Source of the DNA: Hoeflea_A sp963921345
Lineage (GTDB): Bacteria > Pseudomonadota > Alphaproteobacteria > Rhizobiales > Rhizobiaceae
DNA length: 64,000 nt
Assembly: GCA_963921345.3 (NCBI GenBank)
Contig: CAWUFE020000005.1
Coordinates: 1 to 64,000, forward strand
Direction: 5' to 3'
Shown: piece after piece, positions 9,873 through 21,400 of the stretch
How positions within the stretch are numbered: position 1 is the stretch's first letter
How the letters are laid out: every line of letters starts with the position of its first letter
Notes under the pieces: model-generated
Databases searched by the model: none
The model's input: only the letters and a program-made list of their open reading frames with translations
What the model was told of the DNA's origin: nothing
Translations under genes and position numbers: made by a program

Positions 9873-10551
9873 TCATGGCGGTGCCTGCGCATCTCTGAAC
9901 ACCTCCTCCGGCGTCCGGAAGCCGAGTGCCTTGCGCGGCCGTGCGTTGAGCAGATCCTCCACCGCCTGGACTTCGGCATCGGTCACGGACCGGAAATCCG
10001 TGCCTTTCGGCAAATACTGGCGAACCAGTCCATTGGTGTGTTCGTTCAGTCCGCGCTCCCATGAGTGGTAGGGCCGGGCAAAATAGAACTTGGCATCAAG
10101 CGCCTTGGACAGGCTGCTGTGGCCAGCGAATTCCTTACCGTTGTCCGCAGTGATCGTGTGAACCAGGTGCCGATCTGCCTCCAGCCGGCGTTTGAGCGCG
10201 TCTCCGACCTCTTCAGCCGTTTTCCTGTCGACCCGCGCCAAGCGGGTCATCTTCGAGGCGCGGTCCACCACCGAAGCCACTGCGCCGCTTTGACCTGCTC
10301 CGACGATCGTGTCGGCCTCCCAGTCACCGATCCGCGACTTCTGTTCGACGATCGCAGGCCGCTCGCTGATATCGACACGACCGGGAATGCGTCCCCGTCC
10401 GGCGTGGCGGCCGCCGCGCCAGTTCGGTTTCTTTCCCCGCCGCCGCAGCAGCTTGTATAGGCTGCCACCGGCCTTGCGGTCCGCGCGGACGTATTCGTAG
10501 ATCCGCATCCGCCCCACCATGACTTGGCCTTCCAGACGCAACCGACCCGAA
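9873..10551 (-). pseudogene. IS30-family transposase, 3' part
   Basis: This carries the DDE core of an IS30 transposase: RIGDWEADTIVG (first Asp), HTITADNGKEFAGH (second Asp) and LNEHTNGLVRQYLPKGT (Glu), ending GFRTPEEVFR. Joined to 12808-13097 after removal of IS21 and one ATTTG copy, the frame reads WSPEQISGRLRLEG, the usual IS30 sequence, for about 322 residues. Only the IS21 insertion disrupts it. Confidence 0.9.
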
Positions 10552-10664
10552 ATTTGTGTCAAGCGACACCTACACTTACGAGTTAAGACGACACCCAGTG
10601 TTACGAGGACAGCGCGATTTGGGGGGCGTACGCCCCCCAAATCGCGGCGCCAAAATTTGCCCGT

Positions 10665-11444
10665 TCAGGCGCTCTCTTTTGTCAGAAGTTCTTCGAGGTC
10701 GCGCAGCCGATATGAGCGGCCTTTGATGTTGAGCACATGAGATCGGTGAAGGAGCCGATCGAGGATCGCGGCAGCAAGGACTTCATCGCCGGCGAGCAAC
10801 TCGGTCCAGTCGCGAATGCTCTTGTTGGTGGTGATGATCATCGCACCCCGAGCGTAGCGATAGCTGACCAGCCGGAAGAAGAGGCCGGCCTCTTCCCGGT
10901 TCATCGGATCAAAACCCATTTCATCGATCAGCAGCAGCGAACTGGACATGTATTTCCGGCCCTTTAGCCTTGTAGGCGGCAGAAGCGCGTCCGCCTTGAT
11001 GGCCGTCAGCAGTTCATCAAAGCGATAGTACTGGACTGAGAAGCCGAGTTGGATCGCCCGGATGCCCAGTCCCACGAGCAAGTGCGACTTCCCGACCCCG
11101 GGCGGCCCCTGAAGCAGGACAACCTCGGCATTCCGGATCCAGGCCCCGGTCGCCAAGGTGTCGATGCGGGAACGCTCGATTGCCGGCTGGAAGGCAAAAT
11201 CAAAGTTTTCCAACGTCTGCCCGGTCGGGATTTTCGACGTCTTCATCATCGTCTTGATGCGCCGTTCTTCGCGGCCGGCACGCTCAATATCGAGAATCCG
11301 TTCAAGTAACTGGTGAGCGGACATCTCGGTGCTGACGGCCTCCGACAGCAAAGTGTCCAGCGCCTCGGATGCGTAGCCAAGGCCGAGTGCGTCCAGCTTC
11401 TCGCGGGTTACGTCAATATCCAGTTTTATGCTCCGAGACGTCAT
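10665..11444 (-). CDS. istB: IS21-family helper ATPase IstB
   Basis: A 259-aa AAA+ protein with Walker A GPPGVGKSHL, Walker B LLLIDEMGFDPM and an arginine-rich C-terminal region (ILDRLLHRSHVLNIKGRSYR). IstB oligomerises on target DNA and delivers it to the IstA transpososome. Its start overlaps the istA stop by 4 bp, the usual coupling for the pair. No damage is visible. Confidence 0.95.
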   Translation of the reverse strand: MTSRSIKLDIDVTREKLDALGLGYASEALDTLLSEAVSTEMSAHQLLERILDIERAGREERRIKTMMKTSKIPTGQTLENFDFAFQPAIERSRIDTLATGAWIRNAEVVLLQGPPGVGKSHLLVGLGIRAIQLGFSVQYYRFDELLTAIKADALLPPTRLKGRKYMSSSLLLIDEMGFDPMNREEAGLFFRLVSYRYARGAMIITTNKSIRDWTELLAGDEVLAAAILDRLLHRSHVLNIKGRSYRLRDLEELLTKESA

Positions 11445-12703
11445 CGGGCCACCTCCGCCAGACGGGCGTAGATGTCGATCGAGCGCTGCTGAACATTGCT
11501 GGCCGCCAGCGCCTGAAGGCCTCGCCCCATCTTGCCAAGCGGCATCGGCGCGCGGACACGATCGGTGTCATCACCATCGAAGTGTGCATCGTCACACACG
11601 ATCAGCCGCTCGGTGCGGCGCGGATGCATGGCGATCACTTCGGCATTCTTGAGGATCTGCACGTGCCCGGCCAGACCGCGCACCTCCACGTCCTGGCCGA
11701 CGAAACGGAACGGCACGCTGTATTGTCGGCCTTCGAAGCTGACGAGGCAGTCAATTCCGACGGGCCTGCGCACGACGATGTCGAACGGTTCCGGCAGCGT
11801 CTCGGGCAATGGCGTCAGAAGACGACGCTCCTGTTCCCACGCTTCGGCGACACTGGTGCCGGTCGCCGGGCACCGCAGGCGGCCGGCACGCTCTTCAAGC
11901 CGCGCATCGGTCACGGCCTGCAGCTGTTCCAGGCTGTCAAAGGCCTCCTTGCGAGGATCAACCGTCTCACGAAGGTCGCGCACATGTCTCTCGACTTTAC
12001 CCTTTCCCTCCGGATGCCGAGGTTGGCAGGCGTCGACATGGAAGTTCAGTTGCGCTGCAAAGCGCCGATACGTCTCGTTGATGACGCCCCAGGCGCCGGC
12101 CCCCTTGGAGATCGCCGTCTTCACGTTGTCGATGCGCAGAACCGCGACTGAACCGCCCAAGCGACGCAAACACGCCGTATTGCAAGACTGCCAGGACAAC
12201 ATGTCCTTCGAACGAGACCAGACAACCGCCCGTTTGCGGCTCCAAGAAAGCGTCACGATCAAGGCAGAAAGATCGACAACCTCGTCGCCAAGAACCACGC
12301 CGGGAAACTCCGCCCAGTCCACCTGGGCCTGTGCGCCGGCCGGCGTCTCAACACGACGTCTCGCCCGGACCTTCGGGGCCGGATACGTCGCCTTCCAATA
12401 TCTCTGAACCGATCGCAGGCTCCCGCCATAACCATGCTCGCGCTGCAGCCACCGATGAAGATCCACCAGGTTTACACGGCCGTCCTCTTGCTGAGAGCGC
12501 CAATGCGAGATCGCTTCCGCATAATCGGCGGCCTTGAATGTCTGCTTGGACCTACCATCCAATACGCCCGCCGATCGGCGCTTGTGATGATATCGAACCG
12601 TGCCCTCCGTAACCCCGAGAAGCCGCGCCACTGCGCTCTGGGAATGCCCCTGTTTCAACAATACAGCCATGGCTGTCCGTTCCTCTTTTGCGAGAAAGCT
12701 CAT
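11441..12703 (-). CDS. istA: IS21-family transposase IstA
   Basis: A 420-aa DDE transposase. The N-terminus has an HTH (HSQSAVARLLGVTEGTVRYHH); the catalytic core shows QVDWAEF, VLRIDNVKTA and GKGKVERHV for the D, D and E residues; the C-terminal beta domain contains YSVPFRFVGQDVEV. The start MSFLAKEERT at 12703 is preferred over an ATG 18 codons upstream because family proteins begin close to the HTH. It appears full length and intact. Confidence 0.93.
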   Translation of the reverse strand: MSFLAKEERTAMAVLLKQGHSQSAVARLLGVTEGTVRYHHKRRSAGVLDGRSKQTFKAADYAEAISHWRSQQEDGRVNLVDLHRWLQREHGYGGSLRSVQRYWKATYPAPKVRARRRVETPAGAQAQVDWAEFPGVVLGDEVVDLSALIVTLSWSRKRAVVWSRSKDMLSWQSCNTACLRRLGGSVAVLRIDNVKTAISKGAGAWGVINETYRRFAAQLNFHVDACQPRHPEGKGKVERHVRDLRETVDPRKEAFDSLEQLQAVTDARLEERAGRLRCPATGTSVAEAWEQERRLLTPLPETLPEPFDIVVRRPVGIDCLVSFEGRQYSVPFRFVGQDVEVRGLAGHVQILKNAEVIAMHPRRTERLIVCDDAHFDGDDTDRVRAPMPLGKMGRGLQALAASNVQQRSIDIYARLAEVAR

Positions 12704-12807
12704 CGTCTTTTTCCGCCAATTGTTGACGGAAAATCGATGAGCTAAGGCTGTTGCCACCTCGTAAAGGTAGCTGTCGCCTTACGGTCAAAATGAACTGTCG
12801 CCCTACA

Positions 12808-13097
12808 ATTTGCTCTGGGCTCCAGCCAACTGCCAACTTCTCCTCGACCAATTGCCACAGGGCGGGAGTCATCTTCCTCGGCACCGATGACGCCCTGTGG
12901 CGGCGTTCTGTCGCCTTGTTATGGGCCTGTTTGTACCGGTAGCCCCGGCCGCCGCTGTTGCGCTGTATCTCTCGGCTGATCGTCGCGTGATCGCGCCCGA
13001 GTTCAAGCCCAATGGCTCTCTGCGTGAGTCCGCTTTTCTTCAGCCCCCAAATCTGGCAACGTTCATCTTGGGTCAGGTGGTGGTAGCCGCGAGGCAT
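12808..13097 (-). pseudogene. IS30-family transposase, 5' part
   Basis: Starts MPRGYHHLTQDERCQIWGLK, the typical IS30 N-terminal HTH domain (LTQRAIGLELGRDHATISREIQRNSG), and breaks at WSPEQI where IS21 is inserted. The remainder is at 9873-10551. An ATG 16 bp inside the left IS21 border plays no role here. Confidence 0.9.
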
Positions 13098-13179
13098 AGG
13101 CGAATCTCCTTTTACAAGATTCTCGCCATCGCCTGGCCCGCCCGCAAGGAAGAACGCTCATCACGCTGCCGTTTTCACT

Positions 13180-13926
13180 GGTGCACTTCGGAGTGGCACG
13201 GGGGTCGACAAATGGAGATGGATCAAGAATGGCTTCCAGGTCAGTCAAGCGTTGTGTCCAGTTTCGGATATAGGTCAGCGTTGCTGGACCAGGCGTTTTC
13301 TTCAATCGTGCGAACTCGGTAATGCGTTCGCCTTCTGGCACGACTAGAAGGTCGTCCAAAACGCTACGCTGCCCGGCATCAAGATCCGCATTGATCCCGT
13401 CGTACATTTCTTTGTGCACCTGCCGCCGAATGTTGCCGACAAAGCGATCGAGGGTACTGAATGCCGGCAGTTCAATACAGGCCTTGGTCAGAGCATCCAC
13501 GGCAACGTTGATAAGGTCTGCCGGATCACTCATGGTATGCGCGGCATCCCAGACACGGGCTCTGATCTCGGCCCGCCCGATGGCGGCAAACGATAAACTC
13601 TCTAGCCATGTTCGAAGCCGTTGGCGATATCGATATAGCACGCTCTTTTGACGCACCTCATCAAGAAGCAGTGTTTCCTCCGGCAGGCCAAGTTTTTCTA
13701 TGAGATGGCGTCGAACCTGATCCGGCACCTCCGAACAACCCGGAAAATATCCGAGTTGCTGTCGCGCCTTGAGCATGATGGCCAGCGTAAGGCGCCCGCT
13801 CTCTGACCGGGCGTTTACATCAACGAACCGATACTCATCAGTGGTCAGGCTGTAGCGCTCTTCCAGTTCTTCTTCGGAAAGGCGCCGAGCGAAACGCGGA
13901 TAGGCAGTGCGGTCGATTGATGTCAT
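13180..13926 (-). pseudogene. tnpA: Tn3-family transposase TnpA, 5' part
   Basis: Begins MTSIDRTAYPRFARRLSEEELEERY, the conserved TnpA N-terminus, and contains LEKLGLPEE-like and RIRARVWDAAHTM-like blocks of the DNA-binding region. It is interrupted by the IS30 element after ATPKCTSE. The 3' part is at 7389-9653. It is divergent from the resolvase gene across a 131-bp intergenic region. Confidence 0.92.
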
Positions 13927-14057
13927 ATAGCTCCAAAATTGGCTGTCCGAAAAAGGGTGCCCGAAGGCGGTCGAAAAAACCTTGGAAAAACAGGGCGCGA
14001 GTAGTATTGAATTAGCCGACCAGAAAGGTATACATTTTTGGACAGATTGTCAGTGTA
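13927..14057. promoter_or_regulatory. Candidate res site and divergent promoters of the Tn3-family element
   Basis: The 131 bp between divergent tnpA and the resolvase gene contain short dyads, for example CTGTCCGAAAAA near 13943 and TTTTTGGACAG near 14035. Resolvase sites and both promoters normally lie here in Tn3-family units. Subsites were not resolved. Confidence 0.5.
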
Positions 14058-14669
14058 ATGACCGGCGAAATTCGAACAGCCCTCTATCTTCGTGTCTCCA
14101 CGCCGGACCAGAATACGGACATGCAATATGACGGATTGCGCGATTATGCCGAGCGGGCAGGCCTCCAAATTGTCGCAGACTACTGCGACTTTGCCGTTTC
14201 CGGCCGCCGAAAAGGCCGACCCCAGCTAAATGGCCTGATGGCCAGCGTTCGCAGGCTTGAGGTAGATTGCGTGCTGGTGTGGAAATTTGACAGGTTTGCT
14301 CGCTCCACACGACACCTTCTAACCGCACTTGAAGAGTTTGATTATCTCGGTGTGCGCTTCATCAGCGTTCAGGACCAGATTGACACAGCCAGCCCCATGG
14401 GTCGGGCCATGTTCACGATTGTCGCCGCCTTGGCGGAATTGGAGTCTTCACTGATCAGCGAACGCGTTACTGCCGGCATGAAGGCAGCCGCCGTGCGCGG
14501 TAAGCAACTCGGTCGGCCGCCGCTTGCTCCGGGACTGGTGGAAGAAATTAGGATGCTGGCGGCATCAACCAAACTCAGTATTCGCGAAATTCACAAAAAG
14601 ATCGGCAGAAAAGCAAGTCGAGGCCGTGTCGGCGAGATCACAAAACAGATAAGATCGACCAGTCGATAA
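14058..14669 (+). CDS. tnpR: Serine resolvase of the Tn3-family element
   Basis: A 203-aa small serine recombinase: catalytic Ser in LYLRVSTPDQNTD, the domain core RRKGRPQLNGLMASVRR and KFDRFARSTRHLL, the helix E region MGRAMFTIVAALAELESSLISERV, and a C-terminal HTH (STKLSIREIHKKIG). It resolves cointegrates at res. The gene is intact. The HTH region is somewhat divergent from classical TnpR, so an invertase-like member is also possible. Confidence 0.92.
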   Translation: MTGEIRTALYLRVSTPDQNTDMQYDGLRDYAERAGLQIVADYCDFAVSGRRKGRPQLNGLMASVRRLEVDCVLVWKFDRFARSTRHLLTALEEFDYLGVRFISVQDQIDTASPMGRAMFTIVAALAELESSLISERVTAGMKAAAVRGKQLGRPPLAPGLVEEIRMLAASTKLSIREIHKKIGRKASRGRVGEITKQIRSTSR

Positions 14670-14706
14670 TTCCTCAGGTCCAATCCGACATTTGTGCGCA
14701 GCCTAC

Positions 14707-14744
14707 GCTACAACAACTTTTTACACGTATCCCGAACATACCCC
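14707..14744 (-). repeat. Right terminal inverted repeat of the Tn3-family element
   Basis: The exact reverse complement of 7338-7375. It reads into the truncated giant gene and adds the spurious residues YVRDTCKKLL before a stop. Confidence 0.95.
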
Positions 14745-17700
14745 AGTTCGGTGAGCGCAACGATGTCAAGTTGGTAGATCGCGCCGGCAGCGATGTCGAT
14801 CGTGACTTCGATCTCGCCGTCGCTCGGCGTTGCTCTTGCAGCCGTTTCGAATGCCCCGGTCCGACCCTTGCCAAGCTCACCATCGGAGACCGAGCGGATG
14901 GTGACTGAAACCGGCCTCTTGAGGAGTTTCATTGCCAGCGGATTGCGGCCCGCCGGATCACTCACCATGGGCGGGTCGAGCTTGAGGGCGCGGGTGTCCA
15001 CCTTGATGAGTTCGTAAGGCAACGAGCCGGCCTCGGGGCGCGCGTTGCCGGTGGTATCGGTGCTACGCTGCGTTGTCGGCCGCCTGAGTCTGACCTCAAA
15101 GAGACGCAAGCCAATCGCGACCACGGCCGGATCGTCCGGCAGAGGTTCTCGGCTTTCTTCAGGCCTCTTGCTGTAGTCTTTACCCGGGTCGAACCGCGTA
15201 ACTTCATTGCACGCATCAAGCATCGCAACGATCTCGTTGCGAATCGAGACATCCGCGCCGCTGTCGACTAGATCCTTAAATCGCCAACGTTCGTAGTCGC
15301 TCACCGTGGTGGTCGGGGCCAGGATATTAAATTTGAAATCGTTCTCCCACGCCCATGTCGTATCGCCATTAGGCGGCGCCAACAGCAGTAGGGCGTTGCG
15401 CTCGCGGTCCCTAGTCGACGCGCCAGGCGTTTCGTGCGCTGTCTGGCCAACGGTAAGATCGGCCAGCGGTTGGATCTCTTCGCGGTCGACGGGACGAGGC
15501 CCAAACGCCTTAAACTTCCGAGAAAAGGATTGCGGGTCGGCACCGTTTTCGGCTTGACGCTCTCCGACCAACCGCGGGACGGACACGGCAGTCCGCCTGA
15601 GGTGGCGCACGCGGATCGTGCGGGTGAACCCTGGACAGTTCTTCGGGCCTGGCACGCCCGTTCCGGATGGCAACCGGAATAGTGCGGGGTCGCCCGACTC
15701 GGATATCTCCGTCGGCAGGAAACCATTATTCTTTTGGACGAAGAACGAATATTCTGTGGTTTCGCCGTATTTCAGTGTGAGTAGTTTAAAGAGGCGCAAG
15801 TCATCGAAGTATGTTTGGCAAGTTTGGCAAGACGCGTTGTCGACAGCATCCTTAAAGCATTCTTCGAATTCCTGCTGGTCGGTCTGTACGTTGACGATCC
15901 GCGGCGGCAGAACTTCGTCTTCACCGGCCTCTTCGTAGCGGAAGCTCGGGACTTGGAGCGGGTCGTAGCCGAGCGGTAGTGCCGTGAGAGGCAGCCCGTC
16001 ATTCACCATCAGCCAGTTCGAAAAGCCTGTCTGGTCGACCACGTGCACTGGGGCATGACCGAGTCCTATAGGGACCTTGCCCCCGTCCTCAGCTTCTGCG
16101 ACCGAGACGTAGTAGGGCATGGCGAGCGTCAGGCAGTGCCAGGGCTTAGCCGCTGTACCGTTGGCTCGCAAAAGGACGCCAAAACCGGCGAAGTCGATGG
16201 CGTCATACTCGTCCGCGTTTTCGATTTTGCCGACCGGTACGGCGACCGGCTCGGGCCGCTCGGATTGGAGCGGGGGTTCAAGGCGTATTGCATCACCCTC
16301 TTCGTCGTGGGTGGGCGATCCCAGAATGAGCTTGACCCGCGCCGACATGCGCCTGGACACCTCGCGCGCGATCAAAAGCAGCGCCGCGGCCTCGAAGGTT
16401 GTCTGGCTGACATCGTCAGTTTCATTGGTTTGTTCACTCGGGACCTTATCGAGGTATGGCGCGATGGCGCTCAATATCGCGATCCTACCGACGGCCGTAA
16501 CGCGGTCGACGGCGCGATTGAGTTGGCCAGCACGCTCGACATTCACTGCCTCGCGCCCCGCCCCGAGCGCTTGCCCGGCGAGCGCCTCTTGACTCCTCTC
16601 GCCCAGCAGGAAGTCGAGGAAATGACGGTCGAGACTGCGGGTTGCCGGTGCACTCGGCTCGATCACCGGCCGCAAGCGATCCTGCAAAGCACGGCCGCTG
16701 GTGTTGGAGCGCGCAGCCGCCCCCTCAGCCGGCGCATCGGCCCATCGACCGACGCTATCGCCGACGTCCATCAACGGTTGGGGTAGATCCGAAATCGTCG
16801 CGCCAGCGTCGGTTAGGAGGGTCTTGATCGCGCGACGGTGGAACGTGTCATCGCGCATCGTTGCCGATATCTGCCGCAGCGCCACAAGCCGCAGCCGCGC
16901 CGCATCCAGGGCTACGTTCGCGATGGCCTCATTGACGTCATCTTCCGAAGAGGCAGCATTTTCGTCGGTTGAGGTCTTAAGCCATTCGGCCAGGTTCCGG
17001 AAGGTACCGGACGCATCAAAGTCCCGCGCCAAGTCCGTGAGTGTCTCAGCGAGCTCTATGAGGCGGCTGCCCGCGTCGTCTCCCACGGTTGAAGCGCTCT
17101 GTCTCGGGGTGAAGATACGGTCGAAGCCTTCCGCCTTTTTAAGAAGGGCTTTCCGGTAGGCTGTTTCCTTGGTGTTGAGCGTCCCCTGGACGGCGAGCAC
17201 CTTCAGAAGCGTTCGCGTCTCTGCGTTCTCAGACTCCGTTCCGCGCACGGTGTCAAACAGCAGGGCTTTTCGAACCCAATCCTCGCGCTTCTGCCGCTGG
17301 GTATCGTTATCGAATTGCGGATCCGCCGACGTCGGTTGTTCGACAAGTGGCGGTATACCGAGCGCGAACGTTGGTCCGGCGAACCGCATGAACACTTTGG
17401 CAAGCATGTCGGCGAATCTTGACGCTCTCTCGCTCGCCGGCAGGTTCGGTCGGGCCGGGAACTCGTGCAGCTTCAGCGCGCTCTTCTCCCGCACAGAATG
17501 CCCATCCGACCAGTGTTTGATGAACTCTGCCGCGGTCATCAAGAAGAGCTCCCGCATGTCGAGTGCCGCCTGGACGTCAGCCGGAAACTCGGCGAGATAG
17601 TCCCGCGTGCCGATGGCAATGTCTTTGGGCAGTTGAACCCACCCGGTGCGCCGATCAAGGATCGGATTGAGCGCAGGGCTCGGACAACTGAGCGGGTCAG

Positions 17701-18412
17701 GCTCGTCCGCCATCTGGAGTTCGCAAACTACGTCCAGTTCACTTTCAAGGTGCGCGGCGTCGTCGCCGACGAACTTGTAGGCGACGGGTTGCCCGGTCTG
17801 GCTGGTTGGTTCCAGCGCCACTGTTTTATTGCCGATCTCGTCGTCCTCTTCCCAGGTGACGGCAAAGGCCGGGCAGGCATCTTCGGGACCGGGACGCTGC
17901 TGGCCGGTATAGGAAAATCCCGCGAGCAGGCCGAGCTTGCGCCCAATCGCACCCGGCATCTGAGCTGCATCGGCCAGCACGCTCGGCCAAGCGATAACGT
18001 TTGGCGTGTCGGTGTCCGGATCGCACGCACCTGCCTCAATGCCGTTTAAACAATAAGCCTGCCCCGTGTTGGACCGCGCATTCTCCTGAAACTCCAGAAA
18101 GCGATGGCGAAGATAGGTTTTGGCTTTGTCGATCCCCGGCGCAAATGCGCACGCATCGGCCTCCAGATCCTTGTAGCCTTTAAGCTTGTTCTTTGCCCTG
18201 GGAAACGTCATCAGGATGTCTTCGTCACCCTGCGGCTTCAGCCAGGTCCACGGTTGCAAGATCTTGTCAAAGACGAGCCTGGCCCGATCGTCCTCGGGGA
18301 TGCCGTCGGCGCCGACCGCGATGACGAGGCCTACAGTCTTACTGTACTCTGCGTTACTCGTGGGGGGGACGAACCCGAAGTCCGCCTCCACGTATAAGGT
18401 GATCTTTACCAT
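14745..18412 (-). pseudogene. 5' part of the second giant gene (unknown function), cut by Tn3-family insertion
   Basis: The segment codes for about 1222 native residues from MVKITLYVEADFGFVPP; the rest is at 5127-7332, for an original protein of about 1957 residues. There is no signal peptide. The middle is helix-rich and charged (for example LIELAETLTDLARDFDASG); a CxxC pair lies near residue 860 (NASCQTCQTYF). I recognise no enzyme motif or named family. It begins 21 bp after the stop of the first giant gene, so the two were cotranscribed. A truncated product could still be made from this part. Confidence 0.8.
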
Positions 18413-18433
18413 CTATCGGTGCCGCAATTCATT

Positions 18434-21400
18434 TCACACCACCGAATCTACATGCTTGGAGGACTGCTGGTTCGACTGCCCGCCCGAGCCCTTGAAGCGA
18501 TAGGTGACCGACTGACTGATTCGGTAGGTGAAGAAGCGTGAAATCCTGATTCTAAAGCTTACCGTGCCGGTGCCGTAGATCGTGCGCCCCTGGTCCTCGA
18601 ACTTCAACTCCATGATGAGGAGGAGCGAGGCGCTGATGAGGCCGGCGACGTCTACTTGCCCCGAGCAGATTATGAGCAGCGACACGGAAAGAATGTCGCG
18701 CGCTTGGTTCGAGGTGATCAGTTGGCCCTTGATGGCGATGACGATCTGCACGGACCCGCTGATCGGGCCGAAGGATAAGCCAAGCATCGCCGACACGCCA
18801 ATGGCGACGGATACGGACGATCGCAATTCGCCAGTTCTGGGAATGTATTGGCCCCAGGTCTGGATCCAGCCTGTGCCGCCGAGGATGAAGATCGTGATGG
18901 TGAAGGGCGTCTCGATTGAGCCGATTGCGGCGTGCACGGTGATTGAGAATTCCGGCACTACGCGCAGTTGCATGCCGCAGATAAGCCGCAGCCCGCTGAC
19001 ACCGGTGGTGCCGTATATCATCGGCGGGATTGGCAGATCCAGAAGGCACTCCACGCCAACCGGAATAAGCCCCTCCTGAAGGACGCCGACGGTAAAGCCC
19101 TGTTCGGGACCGCCCAGAAGGGGGTTGCTGTTGAGGAACTTGTCGATGAAGGACAGTTCGGGGGCGAGTTGAACCCGCTCCGCCGAGACACCGAAGTCAA
19201 ACTTGCCAGTCTGATCGAAGGCCAGCGGTGTATCAACGAAAGTGACAAGATCGTAGCCGCCGAACGCAAGCTTCCAGTCGCCTCGGATCTTGCCTTTCCC
19301 AGACGAGACCTGTTGGCCATCAAGGCCGATTTCTTGGCGTGCCGAGCCTGAAAATTTGCCTTCGCCGAGGTTGACCGTCAGCCCGAAGAGTTCGAACAGC
19401 GGCTCGTCGCCCGACACCGTGATCGGCTTAACGGTCGCGTCGATCCAGCCGGTTCGCGATTCCTTGTCGATCCCGTGCGTGATGTCCACGTAGTCGGCTG
19501 CTCCGTCCGGGACGATGGCGTCCTCAAGAAGCCTATCGAGCTTGATGCCGCCTATGTCGGGGAAGAGGCTGCCGATTTTGAAGTCTTTGGCGAAGTCTGG
19601 GAGCAGCCGTTCCGTCAGCCCGGTCATCGGGACACGCAGGCCCAGACCCTTGAGATCGTTGCCTACACGGTCGAACAGCGCGGTGACCGGCGTCGTGTCG
19701 ATCTTGAACTCCTTCTCGTCGAAGAAGTAGCCGAGGGTTTCTCGGTTGAAGCCCAGCGAAGGAACCTCGGGCGGGTTGCCGAACGCGCGATAAAGCCGCA
19801 CGGCGTTGTCGGCGATGTCCTGCACGTTGCCGAGGTCAGTCGGACCGAACTCGTCGCGGAGCGTCTCACGCAGCGGCCCCAACGCCGTCTCCGCCAGCCG
19901 ATCAACCTCCCCAGCGGCAGTGTCGATGGCACCACGCAGAGCGTCCCTCACCACATCGATCTCCCCATCGATCCCAAGGTTACCGATCTGTTTGGCGAGT
20001 TTATCCCTCAGGTCGTCGAAAAGCTCCTCGACATCAACGCCATTTACGAAGGACGCGAGGAGATCTTTTGCGATCACCGCGTATTCGTTAAGCGCATTGC
20101 CAATTGCGTCGTCGCAGAATTGCTTGAATGGCGACGCATTGATGTCTGCATCCTCATCGATGCAGGCGTTCTCTAGGTCGAGCCATTGGGCGAACTGGCT
20201 TTGGATGGCCGTGAGTATCTTGTCCGTGCCGACGTAGGTTCCGTTGTTCCCTCGCGTTAGAATTTTTTGGCGGATCACAGCAAGATCCCGGCTTAAGTCC
20301 TCGATTTTGACAGCGATGTCATCGGTCGGCTTGCCGAACTCGTCGAGATCGTCCGAAAGGTTCAGGAGAAGTTTGGCACCTTTGCGCCGCGCGTCGTCGA
20401 TCGCGTTGCTGATCGTGAAAATCGGCGTGCGGATGCCGCGGACGGCTTCGACAAGTTCTGCGGGGACATCCGGGTAGGTCTCCGAGTCGACCGGAACTTC
20501 GGGGTCGAAGGGTCTGCGTAGCGCTTTGACAACGGCATTGAAGGCCGTCTCTGCTGCTGTGAGGCGTGTATCGATCTCCTCGTTGAACGCCTCGACCGCA
20601 CCTTCCAGCGCCGTAACCGCCTCAGCGCTGGCCGCTGCCAAGGTTTTGGCCTTCGCCCTGACCTCGGTGAAGAGGTCGGCTACCTTGGCATCCAGTTGCA
20701 ACAGCTCACCGTCGGCGCTGCTGAGCGCCGTCCGCAGTTTCGTCAGCGGACCGTCCTTGCTTGTCAGGAGCTTGAGCGGCGTCGAGCGGCTGACGGTATC
20801 GAGCGAACGTTTAGCGTAACCAACGACGCGCCTCGCTTCGGCGATGCCCGACCGCACCTGCGCCTCAACCGCATCGACATCGCCGCCGACATCGACGTTG
20901 CCGACCGGTTTGAGGCCCTCTATCGCCCGCAACAGTGGGCCCGTGATGCTCTGGGCGCTCGGTCTGGTGAAGATCGGGATAGCCTTTAGCGTATCCTGAA
21001 GCGGGTTGCGGGCCCCAGGAAAGGCGTTTGCAAGCTGCGACGCAAACCCGGCGGTGACGGTTTTCATCTGCGCCAGGGCGGCCCGGATGTCCGCCTCCGC
21101 CTCCTTGCCCCGGTCCGCCAGCCTCTTCAGTGCTGTGAACGGTCCGTCGACGACCGCGAGCGCCGCATCGATCTCGCCCCGCAGACCAGACTGCGCGTCC
21201 GCCACCGCCTTGCAAAGCTTGTTAGTAACCCGCAGAGCCTCTTTGTCGAGGGCCGCGCACAGGACGTTGCCCGGGTTTTCGACGATGTTGGAATCGATGA
21301 GCTTCTTGAAGTTGCCGACCGCTTCGCCGAACTCGCTTTCATTGAGGCGCTCGACAATCTCGCTCTTGTTGAGGTCAAGGAAATCCTTGATTTTTTGTTC

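Larger units (their letters stand above)
10557..12807 (-). mobile_element. Intact IS21-family element
   Basis: A 2251-bp element with istA and istB in the usual 4-bp overlap. The ends read TGTCAAGCGACACC (left) and, inward from the right, TGTAGGGCGACAG, each followed by further internal repeats containing TTACGAG and GCGACA motifs, as in IS21 ends. It is flanked by the 5-bp duplication ATTTG (10552-10556, 12808-12812) and interrupts the IS30 transposase gene. Both genes are full length, so it may be active. Confidence 0.93.
9661..13179. mobile_element. IS30-family insertion inside tnpA, itself carrying an IS21-family element
   Basis: The insert lies between GGTGCAC copies at 9654-9660 and 13180-13186 and splits tnpA cleanly. 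It encodes an IS30-type transposase split by IS21 (10557-12807). I could not match inverted repeats at its two outer ends, and 212 bp separate the transposase stop from the left boundary, more than usual, so the exact IS30 ends are uncertain. The 7-bp direct repeat and restored tnpA frame support the outer limits. Confidence 0.75.
7338..14744. mobile_element. Tn3-family transposon with nested insertions
   Basis: It is bounded by perfect 38-bp terminal inverted repeats starting GGGGTATGTTCGGGATACGT and flanked by a 5-bp duplication AGTTC (7333-7337 and 14745-14749). It carries divergent tnpA and a serine resolvase with no cargo gene, apart from the IS30/IS21 nest inside tnpA. It sits inside the second giant gene, which it interrupts. 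Without the nested material the element would be about 3.9 kb, small for the family. Confidence 0.95.

Noticed and set aside
7338..14744. Cargo or resistance genes within the Tn3-family element
   Set aside because: All coding DNA inside is accounted for by tnpA, resolvase, IS30 and IS21 genes.
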